A DNA stretch of 64,000 nt from Litoribacillus peritrichatus (GCF_039537985.1 NZ_BAABBN010000004.1:806001-870000); one strand, 5' to 3'; positions 1 to 8,294 are shown, counted from the stretch's first letter. Notes: generated by a model from the letters alone, not told the origin. Made by a program: numbers and translations.

Positions 1-131
1 CGACCCACCAAATAGTTGTTTTCGTAACTGAAGGCACTGTTTGCGCTGAATGCCAAACTGCAAAGCAAGGCGGCTTTTGATGCGGTGTTTTTAAAGAAAA
101 CAGGCTTAGATAACATAGATTTAGGTAACAT
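1..131 (-). CDS. N-terminus of an exported protein (cut by window edge)
   Basis: Read leftwards from an ATG at 131-129; the gene leaves the window after 43 codons. AGGAG at 142-138 lies six bases before the ATG, which supports this start. The visible peptide has a basic start (KSMLSKPVFFKNTASK), a hydrophobic core (AALLCSLAFSA) and a likely signal-peptidase site before YENNYLVGR. The product is therefore probably periplasmic or outer membrane. The short mature part is compatible with the first strand of a beta-barrel, but that is only a guess. Confidence 0.6.
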   Translation of the reverse strand, partial: MLPKSMLSKPVFFKNTASKAALLCSLAFSANSAFSYENNYLVG

Positions 132-460
132 TAGCGACTCCTGAACTCATCAAGAACTGCAGCTAAAACCTCATTGAAACTTCCCCGGAATGAGGTTTTG
201 GTTATCAAGACGGGTTGTATTTTTATTGTTGTTTTCATTGATGGCTGTGTGTTTCCATCAATGTGCTTCTTATATAAATAGTGGGGGAAAGGCCTTGCGA
301 CAATGTGCAATCTGGCCATCGGTTTGATGTGGCCATATTGAACAATGCGGATTAGCGCTGCACAGTTGACTGAATTCGCGCTATGCTCAAGCATGAGCGC
401 TTTGATTAAAAATGAACGCCACTGTGATGAATTAATGGAAGAAAAGCCCGAGAGACGGAT
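132..460. other. Divergent intergenic region
   Basis: No convincing gene. It separates the leftward exported gene from the rightward gene at 461, so it should hold both promoters. The only visible structure is an imperfect inverted repeat at about 378-400 (GCGCT...AGCGC arms). Open frames on the minus strand here have no domain-like composition. Confidence 0.4.
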
Positions 461-697
461 ATGAAAAAACTCAAGAACGAGAACGAGTTACTTAAAAAAG
501 CAATTCTGGAAGGCGTGAAATACGGAGAAGCAAGAGGTGCCGTCGAGTTTGAACCAACCGACTCCGCCTCTGAAAAAATTGAATACATTTACCGGCTTCT
601 TGTGCACGATAAAGTCATTCAGCCGATTCCTGAAGATCAGATTTCACAGAAGTCGATGAAACATAAACTTGCGATTTGGGCGTCTAAAATGAAGTAA
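461..697 (+). CDS. Small conserved protein, DUF5062-like
   Basis: A 78-residue soluble, highly charged protein with no signal peptide or membrane segment. The N-terminal LKNENELLKKAI, the central KIEYIYRLLVHDKVIQP and the C-terminal MKHKLAIWASKM match what I remember of the DUF5062 family, found in Vibrio, Shewanella and relatives. The family's function is unknown. The assignment comes from recollection of family sequence and not from a search. It is followed by a short gap and another small gene on the same strand. Confidence 0.7.
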   Translation: MKKLKNENELLKKAILEGVKYGEARGAVEFEPTDSASEKIEYIYRLLVHDKVIQPIPEDQISQKSMKHKLAIWASKMK

Positions 698-837
698 GGT
701 TAATTTTGCCCGTTTCTACGGCCTAATAATGACTGACTGGTTAATATTAAACTTTATTTACAAATAAGAACCGGGAAAGGGAGGCATCTTCGTGTATAGT
801 GTTTGTTTAAACGCTTTATGAAGGCTCAAGAGTTCCG

Positions 838-1053
838 ATGGCAGTGAAATCGAAATCAGTATCTAAGAAAAAAGAAACCCAGGCAGTTGAAACGTCTCTT
901 TCAATTGAAGAGCAAACCCGAGCATTTTTAAGCGCTGGCGGCAACATTGAGCAAGTAAACACGGGAGTCAGTGGTCAGCAAAGTATGAAGGGCACAAAAC
1001 ACATTGTTTTGAATCCTTCGAATCTCAGCACAGCGCCAACTCGTAAAAACTAG
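838..1053 (+). CDS. Small basic protein with FLSxGG motif
   Basis: A 71-residue protein. The first 15 residues are Lys/Ser-rich, followed by a probable helix (LSIEEQTRAFLSAGG), IEQVNTGVSGQ and a flexible tail. The FLSAGGNIEQV stretch recalls FLSRGGKVQEI in SutA, the Pseudomonas RNA-polymerase-binding regulator, but the rest does not align and SutA has a long acidic N-terminus. Function is therefore unassigned; a nucleic-acid-associated or RNA-polymerase-associated role is conceivable. A terminator-like hairpin follows immediately. Confidence 0.6.
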   Translation: MAVKSKSVSKKKETQAVETSLSIEEQTRAFLSAGGNIEQVNTGVSGQQSMKGTKHIVLNPSNLSTAPTRKN

Positions 1054-1065
1054 AATTTCCTCCCT

Positions 1066-1094
1066 GAGGCTCAGAACCGAGAGCCTCATTGTTT
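1066..1094 (+). terminator. Rho-independent terminator
   Basis: GAGGCTC at 1066-1072 pairs with GAGCCTC at 1081-1087, followed by ATTGTTT. It lies 13 bases after the stop of the small protein gene and ends that transcript before ygjP. Confidence 0.7.
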
Positions 1095-1172
1095 AAACCC
1101 TTTCTCATGTGTTTTAACGCTTGTGTTAAAATACCGCACTTTCAGCAAATTGTGTGATGGATAAAAGTCGGT

Positions 1173-1676
1173 ATGTCAGACTTAAAATATCTCAGTGCTT
1201 ACTCGCCGGATGTAAAAAGCCAGGTTCAAAACCTGATAGATCAAGATCGCCTGGGCGACTTTCTTCTAAAAAAATACCCGACCGCACATCAAATCACCAC
1301 CGACGGTGCACTGCGGGATTACGCGATGGATCTAAAAAACAGGTTCATCAAAAAATCTCCACCGCTAAGCAAGGTCATTTACGATAAGAAAATTCATGTG
1401 GTAAATAATGCTCTTGGTCTGCATACCTACGTTTCCAGGGTTCAGGGAGGAAAATTAAAAAGTAAAAATGAATTGCGGGTCAGCGATATGTTCCGAAAAG
1501 CGCCTGAAGAATTTCTAAATATGATCGTGGTTCATGAATTGGCACATCTTAAAGAAAAAGATCACAACAAAGCCTTTTATAAGCTCTGTGAACATATGCT
1601 GCCAGATTATCACCAGCTTGAATTTGAAATGCGTCTGTACCTGACTCATGTGGAAATGGCAGGGGCGATTTATTGA
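1173..1676 (+). CDS. ygjP: YgjP family zinc metallopeptidase-like protein
   Basis: A 167-residue protein close in length and sequence to E. coli YgjP (M48/WLM-like fold). The gluzincin motif HELAH lies in VVHELAHLKEKDH, and the downstream KAFYKLCEHMLPDYHQLE is characteristic of YgjP. E. coli YgjP has been annotated as a UTP pyrophosphatase, although the fold is that of a zinc peptidase. No signal peptide, so cytosolic. Single gene with its own upstream region after the terminator at 1066-1094. Confidence 0.9.
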   Translation: MSDLKYLSAYSPDVKSQVQNLIDQDRLGDFLLKKYPTAHQITTDGALRDYAMDLKNRFIKKSPPLSKVIYDKKIHVVNNALGLHTYVSRVQGGKLKSKNELRVSDMFRKAPEEFLNMIVVHELAHLKEKDHNKAFYKLCEHMLPDYHQLEFEMRLYLTHVEMAGAIY

Positions 1677-1787
1677 ATTAACTTTAACCGCCGACTTGCA
1701 TTCTATATCAATGACCTCATTAACCCTTTATTGTTAGTTGATATATCAACCAAGTGTATCCCCCCTCATTAAAGGCGGTAAGTCAGA

Positions 1788-3536
1788 ATGTTGAAGTGGT
1801 TATGGAGTTTTATAAAACCCTATCGTGTGCGATTAACGGTGGCGATCTTTGCGCTGTTAGTGACGACTGCGCTGACGTTGTCTTTAGGGCAGGGAGTCAA
1901 GTTGATGATGGATCAGGGTTTTGCGGCTCAATCCATTTCTGGTTTAGCCGATGCTTTGACCTTGTTTGTTTTCATTGTGATGGGGCTTGCCGTTGGGGCT
2001 TACTTTCGGTTCTATATGGTGTCCTGGTTAGGCGAGCGCGTAGTGGCGGACATTCGTAAAAAGCTGTATCGCCACTTAATGAGCCTGCCCCCCAGCTTTT
2101 TCGAAGATAACCTGAGTGGAGAGATTCAAAGCCGTTTAACCACAGATACTACGTTATTACAGACTGTCATCGGTTCTTCTTTTTCTTTTGCTTTGCGCAA
2201 CAGTCTGACCTTCATTGGCGGTTTGGCATTGATGTTTGTAACTAACGTTAAACTTACTCTCATTGTGTTAGCTGTGGTGCCTTTAATCGTGTTTCCTTTG
2301 GTGTATTTTGGCCGTAAAGTAAAGAAACTGTCCCGAGACAGCCAGGATAAAATCGCCTCGGTGGGTGCATGGGCGGGAGAGAGTCTGCAACACATTAAAG
2401 TGGTTCAGGCATTTACTCGTGAAGACTTGGTTAATGAGCAGTTTTCCGATGCTGCAGAAGGTGCTTTTCAAGTTGCGTTAAAACGGATACGTCAACGAGC
2501 TTTATTGATTGCGTTGGTGATGTTGCTGGTTATGTGTTCCATTGCTGGCATGCTGTATGTCGGTGGCAGTGATGTGATGACGGGGCAGTTGTCGGCAGGT
2601 GAGTTGGGTGCCTTTGTTTTCTATGCCATTATGGTTGCCGGCTCTTTGGCTGCGGTGACTGAGGTGTATGGAGAAGTTCAACGGGCTTCTGGTGCTGCGG
2701 AACGGATTCGCGAGCTGCTTGCCACTGCCCCAGAAATCAGTTCGTCGGCTGAAAAAGGAAATCTATCTATTGAGCATAAAACATCAGTGACAGATCAAGT
2801 ACAAATCCGATTTAACGATGTTAGTTATTCCTATCCATCCCGACCCAATACCAAAGCGATTGACGGTTTAACATTGTCGGTCGCGCCGGGCGAACGCATA
2901 GCTTTGGTTGGTCCCTCTGGGGCGGGAAAATCCACCTTGTTTGATTTGTTGTTACGATTCAGAGACCCGCAAGCCGGTGAAATCTCGGTTGAAGGCCATT
3001 CGTTGCATGACCTGAATCTTAACGAACTTCGTGCTCAGTTTGCATTAGTGCCCCAACAGCCCGTGTTGTTTAGTACCAGTGTGTGGGATAACCTTCGGTA
3101 TGGCAGACCCGATGCCTCAGAAGAGGAAGTAATCGCCGCAGCTAAGGCGGCACATGCTCACGAGTTCATTACGCAGCTGCCGGATGGTTACCACTCTTTT
3201 CTGGGGGAGAGTGGCGTAAAGCTCTCGGGCGGCCAGAAACAGCGGTTGGCCATTGCCCGTGCGATTCTGCGTGACCCTAAAATCTTATTGTTGGACGAAG
3301 CCACCAGTGCTCTGGATGCCCAAAGCGAGCACTTGGTGCAACAGGCGTTGAATGAATTGATGAAGAACCGAACTACGCTGATTATTGCACACCGGTTGGC
3401 GACGGTAGCGCATGTGGATCGGATTGCGGTATTTGACCATGGGAAGCTGGTGAATGTTGGAACTCATGACGCTTTGATGGACAGCTCCGAATTGTATAAG
3501 CGATTGGCTGAGTTACAGTTTAATCAAGTGGTGTAG
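1788..3536 (+). CDS. ABC exporter half-transporter (MsbA-related)
   Basis: A 582-residue fusion of a six-helix membrane domain (about residues 1-310) and an ATPase domain (about 335-575). Visible motifs are Walker A GPSGAGKST at 375-383, signature LSGGQKQR, Walker B ILLLDEATSALD and the H-loop IIAHRL. Half-transporters of this type work as homodimers that export lipids, peptides or drugs from the inner membrane. The sequence resembles the MsbA-related exporter group more than MsbA itself. There is no partner ABC gene, so substrate is unknown. Confidence 0.9.
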   Translation: MLKWLWSFIKPYRVRLTVAIFALLVTTALTLSLGQGVKLMMDQGFAAQSISGLADALTLFVFIVMGLAVGAYFRFYMVSWLGERVVADIRKKLYRHLMSLPPSFFEDNLSGEIQSRLTTDTTLLQTVIGSSFSFALRNSLTFIGGLALMFVTNVKLTLIVLAVVPLIVFPLVYFGRKVKKLSRDSQDKIASVGAWAGESLQHIKVVQAFTREDLVNEQFSDAAEGAFQVALKRIRQRALLIALVMLLVMCSIAGMLYVGGSDVMTGQLSAGELGAFVFYAIMVAGSLAAVTEVYGEVQRASGAAERIRELLATAPEISSSAEKGNLSIEHKTSVTDQVQIRFNDVSYSYPSRPNTKAIDGLTLSVAPGERIALVGPSGAGKSTLFDLLLRFRDPQAGEISVEGHSLHDLNLNELRAQFALVPQQPVLFSTSVWDNLRYGRPDASEEEVIAAAKAAHAHEFITQLPDGYHSFLGESGVKLSGGQKQRLAIARAILRDPKILLLDEATSALDAQSEHLVQQALNELMKNRTTLIIAHRLATVAHVDRIAVFDHGKLVNVGTHDALMDSSELYKRLAELQFNQVV

Positions 3537-3730
3537 GGATAGAGGTTAGTTGGGTCGTACATTTTCCTAAGAAGTTCTAATACTAATCTATAAGAGCGAC
3601 ACTGCGAACAAAGCAGAAATAGGTCACAGTCTCGGTATTGTTTTTTTTATTAACTTGCCGTATTGAAACTTAGAACCTTAAAATCGCTGCTTTAAATTCG
3701 ATTGATCATTTTCAAACAGTACATTGTTAA

Positions 3731-3746
3731 TGAACATTGATGTTCA
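3731..3746. promoter_or_regulatory. Palindrome before toxin-like gene
   Basis: TGAACAT and ATGTTCA form a perfect 7-bp inverted repeat separated by TG, ending 20 bases before the ATG at 3767. It overlaps the promoter-to-RBS zone (AAAGGA lies between). This is a good candidate operator. GAAC-N6-GTTC is reminiscent of, but not identical to, some non-enterobacterial LexA boxes. Confidence 0.45.
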
Positions 3747-3766
3747 TAATCTTAAAGGAATAAGAA

Positions 3767-4732
3767 ATGAGTGAAATACTACTTTGTAAGCAATCAATGA
3801 GTGCTCAGGTTTTAAACAAAGAGTGTGGTTTGAACATAGATCAATTATCAACCTGTAACGCTTCCAGACCTTCTATTGTTTCAGCTCATACACCTTATAT
3901 TATTGGAAACCCTTCATCTTCTTTTGGTCTGAATGCTCTATCACAATTGGATATCAGCCGTCGGTTAACTGATCTGTCTTTATCGTTTGGCGGTGATAAT
4001 GTCATGGCATTATCTCAAGTAACCTCAACTTTGAAGGACTTCAATGTTGGGCTAATTGGTGCGACTACCAGTGTTTATGCTAATCGTATCGGAGGATTTG
4101 CTGGAGCAGTTAAGGACTATCAAGCGGCATTAATGGAGTATCATCAGGCGATAAAGTCAAACTCTGCTCTTAAAACTTCAGCTAAGCAGAAAGCGCAGTC
4201 TGCATTTAACAAGATGCAGGTTAAATTCAGGAATGAACTGAAGGTGGCTACAGCAGGCATAAAAAGTAGGCGTGGTACGCCTCTTACAAATGTTAATCGT
4301 GGAACTAATATTGCCAGAAGCAGTAGAAACGCTGCAAAACTCAATGTGATGAATCAAGTGCAGGCCAATAATTTAGTTAAATTCACGAAACATGCAAAAT
4401 TTTTGGGAAATGGTCTTGCTGTAATTGATTTTAGTAGTAGAGCTGGACGTGTCCATAATAGTTATCAAGCGGGTGGTAACTGGGAAAGGGAATTGTTCAT
4501 TGAATCGACCAGCTTTGCTGCTAGTGCTGTAGCTGGCTCTGCTTTGGTGAGTGCAGGCTCAGCTGCTTTAGGATTTTTAATGGTTGCAACACCTGTTGGT
4601 TGGGTTGGCCTCATCGTTGGAGGCGTTATTGTTGCTGGAACTTCTGCTGTAGGAGCAATGGCAGTTAATAGTGCTGTTAAAGACAATAGTGGTGATTGGT
4701 ATGACTCAATACTGAAAGCTATAGGTGTTTAA
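3767..4732 (+). CDS. Putative membrane-targeting toxin (glycine zipper)
   Basis: A 321-residue protein not assigned to a family. The N-terminal third is Ser/Asn-rich without a signal peptide. A helical, Lys/Gln-rich middle (about 110-165) follows. The C-terminus (about 245-310) is an Ala/Gly hydrophobic pair, SAVAGSALVSAGSAALGFL and TPVGWVGLIVGGVIVAG. That C-terminal pattern is common in pore-forming type VI or contact-dependent effectors. The stop codon overlaps the next ATG (TAATG), so translation is coupled to a small membrane protein that looks like an immunity factor. Toxin function is inferred from architecture and context only. Confidence 0.55.
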   Translation: MSEILLCKQSMSAQVLNKECGLNIDQLSTCNASRPSIVSAHTPYIIGNPSSSFGLNALSQLDISRRLTDLSLSFGGDNVMALSQVTSTLKDFNVGLIGATTSVYANRIGGFAGAVKDYQAALMEYHQAIKSNSALKTSAKQKAQSAFNKMQVKFRNELKVATAGIKSRRGTPLTNVNRGTNIARSSRNAAKLNVMNQVQANNLVKFTKHAKFLGNGLAVIDFSSRAGRVHNSYQAGGNWERELFIESTSFAASAVAGSALVSAGSAALGFLMVATPVGWVGLIVGGVIVAGTSAVGAMAVNSAVKDNSGDWYDSILKAIGV

Positions 4733-5109
4733 TGAGTATATTTTCTCAGTTATTAGCTTTAGCTTGTTTACTGATGTTTATTTCAGGCATTCTATATGTC
4801 TTATTTGGTCAAGTGACGGTTAGGAAGTTGCGAAAGAACCCAAAAACCAAAGATGCGCTAGGTTTAGAGTTTGTTAGCGGCTGGGATATTATTAATGTTG
4901 CCCAGACCTTGGCTTTTCCTAAATCTTGGACAAATAAGCTTGAACATAGCCCCATTTCTTCAATGTACGCTAATGCTGAAATATTGCGAAAGCATACGAA
5001 TCAGTTCGATAAAATTTTAGGTGTTACTTTTTATTGGTTATTTATGTTCTCTGGTTTATCTGGTGTGCTGTTAGTATTGCTAAACTTTCTGGGTTTGTTT
5101 GATGGCTGA
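4732..5109 (+). CDS. Small membrane protein, candidate immunity protein 1
   Basis: A 125-residue protein with an N-terminal membrane segment (about 5-25), a cytosolic middle (RKLRKNPKTKDALGLEF) and a C-terminal membrane segment (about 98-122). Its ATG overlaps the stop of the upstream toxin-like gene by one base. A paralogue at 5269 shares about two thirds of its residues. Two-helix membrane proteins encoded directly behind a pore-type toxin are typical immunity proteins, which is the inferred role. No recognised domain. Confidence 0.6.
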   Translation: MSIFSQLLALACLLMFISGILYVLFGQVTVRKLRKNPKTKDALGLEFVSGWDIINVAQTLAFPKSWTNKLEHSPISSMYANAEILRKHTNQFDKILGVTFYWLFMFSGLSGVLLVLLNFLGLFDG

Positions 5110-5170
5110 CTTGGCCTGATATAACTGTGTAATTAATTTTTAAGAAGCTTGCTTTCATGCAGGCTTTTTT
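5091..5170 (+). repeat. Duplicated gene end and terminator, copy 1
   Basis: The last codons of the 4732 gene, its stop, a TTGGCCTGATATAAC segment and the terminator recur almost unchanged at 5628-5707. Similarity also continues back through both genes. This shows that the whole membrane-protein gene plus terminator was duplicated in tandem. Confidence 0.8.
5145..5170 (+). terminator. Rho-independent terminator
   Basis: AAGCTTGC (5145-5152) pairs with GCAGGCTT (5159-5166) with one G-U pair and a six-base loop, followed by six T residues. It ends the toxin/immunity transcript. Confidence 0.85.
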
Positions 5171-5268
5171 GTAAGACGATCTGTTTTTCCTACATGCGGA
5201 CATGAGCCGACTGCCCTTAATTAGGTTTCTTTGCTTGTTTTTGACTTCTATAGTCGGATTGGTTCTAT

Positions 5269-5646
5269 ATGATAGATAAAACTTTTGTTGTTGGTTTTTT
5301 TATTTTTGCGACAGTAATTATTGGTTTTCTTTTTGTGCTATTTGGCCAGATTACTGTTAGAAAATTACGAAAAAACCCAAAGACAAAAGATGCTCTAGGG
5401 TTAGAGTTTGTGAGTGGTTGGGGAATTATTAATGTTGCTCAAACGCTTTCGTTTCCCAGGTCATGGTCCATAAAACTGGAGCAAAGTGCAATTGGGTCTA
5501 TGTATGCCAATTATGAGCTACTTTATGAAAATACAAGTAAACTTGACCGCTTTTTAGGCGTGTTATTTTATTGGCCTTTCATGATAGTGGGTCTATCTGG
5601 TGCGCTGCTGGTTTTGTTAAACTTTCTTGGTTTATTTGATGGCTGA
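5269..5646 (+). CDS. Small membrane protein, second immunity-like copy
   Basis: A 125-residue paralogue of the 4732 product. From VLFGQ onward about three quarters of residues are identical, including KNPKTKDALGLEFVSGW and the C-terminal LLVLLNFLGLFDG. The first 22 residues (membrane segment 1) have largely diverged. It has its own leader after the first copy's terminator and no second toxin beside it. It is therefore an orphan copy that may protect against a different toxin variant. The Shine-Dalgarno before the ATG is weak. Confidence 0.6.
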   Translation: MIDKTFVVGFFIFATVIIGFLFVLFGQITVRKLRKNPKTKDALGLEFVSGWGIINVAQTLSFPRSWSIKLEQSAIGSMYANYELLYENTSKLDRFLGVLFYWPFMIVGLSGALLVLLNFLGLFDG

Positions 5647-5707
5647 CTTGGCCTGATATAACAGCGTAATTAATTTTTAAAAAGCTTGCTTTCATGCAGG
5701 CTTTTTT
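5628..5707 (+). repeat. Duplicated gene end and terminator, copy 2
   Basis: Second copy of the segment at 5091-5170, differing at only a few bases, and again ending in the same terminator hairpin. Confidence 0.8.
5682..5707 (+). terminator. Rho-independent terminator (duplicate)
   Basis: AAGCTTGC (5682-5689) and GCAGGCTT (5696-5703) with a T-run to 5707. Same hairpin as at 5145-5170, carried along in the duplication. Confidence 0.85.
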
Positions 5708-5914
5708 CATATTGCTGCTGTACATCTTCAAGCTCCGAAAAGAACGAATAAAAATAATTAAAATTTTTTACAAAATGTCGACTTGTCGAGATCCCATTCG
5801 ACTACTGTATAGAGAGTGCTCTTTAGGAGGCTAAATCGTTCTTATTTCATCTGTATAACAACTCAACATCATAAAGTTCAAAGCAGGCGAATAGACAAAA
5901 AAGGAGAAAGCACA

Positions 5915-6757
5915 ATGAAAGTCATGGTGATGGTAAAAGCAAATAAAGACTCGGAAGCGGGCGTCATGCCAAGTCAGGAATTGTTAGCGGCTATGGGCGA
6001 GTATAATGAGGCATTAGTCAGTGCCGGTATTATGGAAGCGGGAGAAGGGCTTAAACCCAGCAGTCAAGGTGCTCGTGTTCATTTCAATGGTAAAGATCGT
6101 ACTGTGACGAAAGGGCCGTTCATTGAGATCAATGAGCTGGTGGCAGGGTATTGGATCTGGAAAGTGGACTCTCTTGAAGAAGCCATTGAATGGGTGAAGA
6201 AGTGTCCGAACCCGATGGAAGAGGCATCTGATATTGATATTCGTCCTATTTATGAGATGGAAGACTTCGAAGAAGTCGATACCGATGGCAAGTGCCTCGA
6301 TCAAGAAAAGACGCTTCGGCATACCATTGCCATGCAAAAGGCTCAGGTGAATAACTATCTTTTCTTCTCAGGCTGCTGTGAGGAAGCATTGGCGTTTTAT
6401 CAAACGCATTTGGGAGCAAGAGTCGACATGTTACTGCGTTTCAATGAAAGCCCGGAGCCTATGCCTGAAGGCATGTTACCGCCGGGTTATGAAGAAAAGG
6501 TGATGCATTGCGAGTTTGCTATTGGTGATATGACGATTTATGCATCAGACGGTTGTGGTGATGAAGGCGCGTTTGCCGGCTTTAATCTAGCACTGACTAT
6601 TGACTCTGAAGAGGAGGCTCGTCGAGTGTTTGAGGTTCTGGCGGACGGAGGGACTGTCCGTATGCCTTTGGAAAAAACTTTCTGGTCTCCTTTGTATGGA
6701 CAGGTGGTCGATAAATTTGGCATGGGGTGGATAGTAATGTTGCCCCCTGTGGCGTAA
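5915..6757 (+). CDS. YCII-domain / VOC-domain fusion protein
   Basis: A 280-residue cytosolic protein starting at the ATG preceded by AAGGAGA; the open frame extends 33 codons upstream but lacks an RBS there. Residues 1 to about 115 form a YCII/DGPF-type domain (MKVMVMVKANKDSE, TVTKGPFIEINELVAGYWI). Residues about 135-280 form a PhnB-like vicinal-oxygen-chelate domain (YLFFSGCCEEALAFYQTHLG, FGMGWIVML). The two domains are usually encoded separately; here they are one chain. Reaction unknown. The DUF1428 gene next to it belongs to the same group of small dimeric alpha/beta-barrel proteins. Confidence 0.8.
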   Translation: MKVMVMVKANKDSEAGVMPSQELLAAMGEYNEALVSAGIMEAGEGLKPSSQGARVHFNGKDRTVTKGPFIEINELVAGYWIWKVDSLEEAIEWVKKCPNPMEEASDIDIRPIYEMEDFEEVDTDGKCLDQEKTLRHTIAMQKAQVNNYLFFSGCCEEALAFYQTHLGARVDMLLRFNESPEPMPEGMLPPGYEEKVMHCEFAIGDMTIYASDGCGDEGAFAGFNLALTIDSEEEARRVFEVLADGGTVRMPLEKTFWSPLYGQVVDKFGMGWIVMLPPVA

Positions 6758-6767
6758 CGAAATCATT

Positions 6768-6792
6768 CAGGCGGAAAGTAATGTTCCGCCTG
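6768..6792. other. Perfect 9-bp hairpin
   Basis: CAGGCGGAA and TTCCGCCTG are separated by seven bases, 11 bases after the stop of the fusion gene. There is no T-run on either side, so it may stabilise a 3' end and is not a classical terminator. Confidence 0.5.
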
Positions 6793-6928
6793 CTCGCTAT
6801 GGCAGTGTGGGGATTCGTCCGGTGCGTGAATTTCAGGACGAAGGTAACGTGGGTTATTAACAAACATAGGCATTTGGTTGAGCTAGTCCAATGTGAATAG
6901 TGCTTTAAATAAACAGAGGAGAACGATC

Positions 6929-7282
6929 ATGGGGTATCTAGACGGTTACGTCTGTGCTGTTCCGACAGACAAACGTGATGAGTATCGTGAGCATAGTGAA
7001 GCGGCGGCACACGTCTTTAAAAAGTATGGTGCTGAACGCGTGGTTGAGACTTGGGGCGATGATGTGCCGGATGGCGAGGTAACGTCTTTTCCTATGGCGG
7101 TTCAATGCAAGGAAAATGAAACGGTGGTATTTTCGTGGATCATGTGGCCTTCAAAAGCGGTGCGTGATGAGGGCATGGCTAACTTCATGAAAGACCCCAT
7201 CTGTGACATGGAGAAAAACCCCATGCCATTTGATGGAAAACGTTTGATCTATGGTGGCTTCAACATCCTGCTCGATGTTTAG
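6929..7282 (+). CDS. DUF1428 family protein
   Basis: A 117-residue protein starting at the ATG after GAGGAGAACGATC; an in-frame upstream extension to 6893 has no RBS. The start MGYLDGYVCAVPTDKRDEY, the central ETWGDDVPDGEVTSF and the C-terminal FDGKRLIYGGFNILL are typical of DUF1428, a small ferredoxin-like dimeric fold of unknown function. It sits downstream of the YCII-VOC fusion on the same strand, with a hairpin in the gap. Confidence 0.85.
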   Translation: MGYLDGYVCAVPTDKRDEYREHSEAAAHVFKKYGAERVVETWGDDVPDGEVTSFPMAVQCKENETVVFSWIMWPSKAVRDEGMANFMKDPICDMEKNPMPFDGKRLIYGGFNILLDV

Positions 7283-7303
7283 AGGTTTTGATGTTTAAAG
7301 GCT

Positions 7304-7642
7304 TTAAAAGCGGCTCAAACGTGTTAGCTCGGCAAGAGGCTCAGGGTTCAGCCAAACGAGCAGTGCGATCAGCGGGAAAAGATAAAAGTAGGCGTTCATC
7401 AGGTAGTAAATAATTGGGGACGCCTCTTTGAGTTCCATGAAGTAATCAATGACCAGTCGGGCTTTGATCACAATCATGCCGCAAATCAGCAGGGTAATCA
7501 TAACGCTTGGTTCGGCTTTCTCTGCAATGAACGCATTGAGTAACGTAATGCCAATCATTACGCACCAAAGGCGATCAAGATGTTTGGTACTAAGATAAGG
7601 TTGTGAGTCCTTGCTGGTGTTGGTGTTTGTTTCAGTGTTCAT
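7304..7642 (-). CDS. Cytochrome oxidase subunit IV / NorF-like membrane protein
   Basis: A 112-residue protein starting at the ATG preceded by GGAG; a 9-residue upstream extension is less likely. Three membrane segments are visible (WCVMIGITLLNAF, VMITLLICGMIVIKARLVI, AYFYLFPLIALLVWL). This is the layout of the small subunit IV family, including NorF. It lies 13 bases after a NorE/subunit III-like gene. Such pairs accompany nitric oxide reductase or haem-copper oxidases, but no catalytic subunit is in the window. Confidence 0.75.
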   Translation of the reverse strand: MNTETNTNTSKDSQPYLSTKHLDRLWCVMIGITLLNAFIAEKAEPSVMITLLICGMIVIKARLVIDYFMELKEASPIIYYLMNAYFYLFPLIALLVWLNPEPLAELTRLSRF

Positions 7643-7655
7643 GTGCTTCTCCTTA

Positions 7656-8294
7656 TCAGCGCAGTACATAGAGCAGTGGGAAAATCAGAATCCAGGCTAG
7701 GTCGATCATGTGCCAATAACAGGCGGCAGCGATTAACCCTGTATGGTTATTGGCATCAAATGCGCCCGACTTGATTTGAAAAATTGACCAGATGATGCCA
7801 CCGCTGCCCCAGCCAACATGCAACATGTGGTTGAAGGTGGTGTAGTAATAGATGGCAAAAAAATTGTTGGTGTTGGTTTCAATGCCGCGATCCATGTTCC
7901 ATTGGTACTCCCAATATTTCACGGCTAAGTAAATTAATCCGCAACCGACGGTCATCCACAGCCAACGCATGGCTGCGAGGGGATTATTGTTCCGTAATGC
8001 AAAAATCCCTTTTACCGCAAAGTAGCTGCTGCTGATCAGAACTAAGGTGTTCACTGTGCCTGCGGTGGTATGAAGTTCTAATGGGCCATTGAGAAATTCC
8101 TCCGGGTAATGTGCTCTGGCGATAAAATAGATTACGAAGAAAATAGCGAACTCCGAGAGTTCTGAGAATATACCAACCCAGATGGCAGGATTACCCGGAA
8201 TTCGTTTGGGGTCGAAGGTTGGTTGGGATTGATTGTCTTCTGCGGGCACATCATCCAAAGGTATGGAAGCGAGCGAAGTGGTTTGTGTGTTCAT
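7656..8294 (-). CDS. Cytochrome c oxidase subunit III / NorE-like protein
   Basis: A 212-residue inner-membrane protein with about five hydrophobic segments. PAIWVGIFSELSEFAIFFV, NTLVLISSSYFAVKGI and FNHMLHVGWGSGGIIW are typical of the subunit III superfamily. The short length (not the seven helices of true CoxC) fits the NorE subgroup, accessory to nitric oxide reductase. First gene of a two-gene minus-strand unit with the NorF-like gene. RBS AGGTG is weak and distant. Confidence 0.8.
   Translation of the reverse strand: MNTQTTSLASIPLDDVPAEDNQSQPTFDPKRIPGNPAIWVGIFSELSEFAIFFVIYFIARAHYPEEFLNGPLELHTTAGTVNTLVLISSSYFAVKGIFALRNNNPLAAMRWLWMTVGCGLIYLAVKYWEYQWNMDRGIETNTNNFFAIYYYTTFNHMLHVGWGSGGIIWSIFQIKSGAFDANNHTGLIAAACYWHMIDLAWILIFPLLYVLR

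Noticed and set aside
131..394. 87-codon minus-strand frame in the left intergenic region
   Set aside because: Overlaps the promoter and RBS of the exported gene starting at 131; no domain-like sequence.
1154..1387. Open frame overlapping the start of ygjP
   Set aside because: Out of frame with ygjP, low-complexity basic translation, and ygjP itself is unambiguous.
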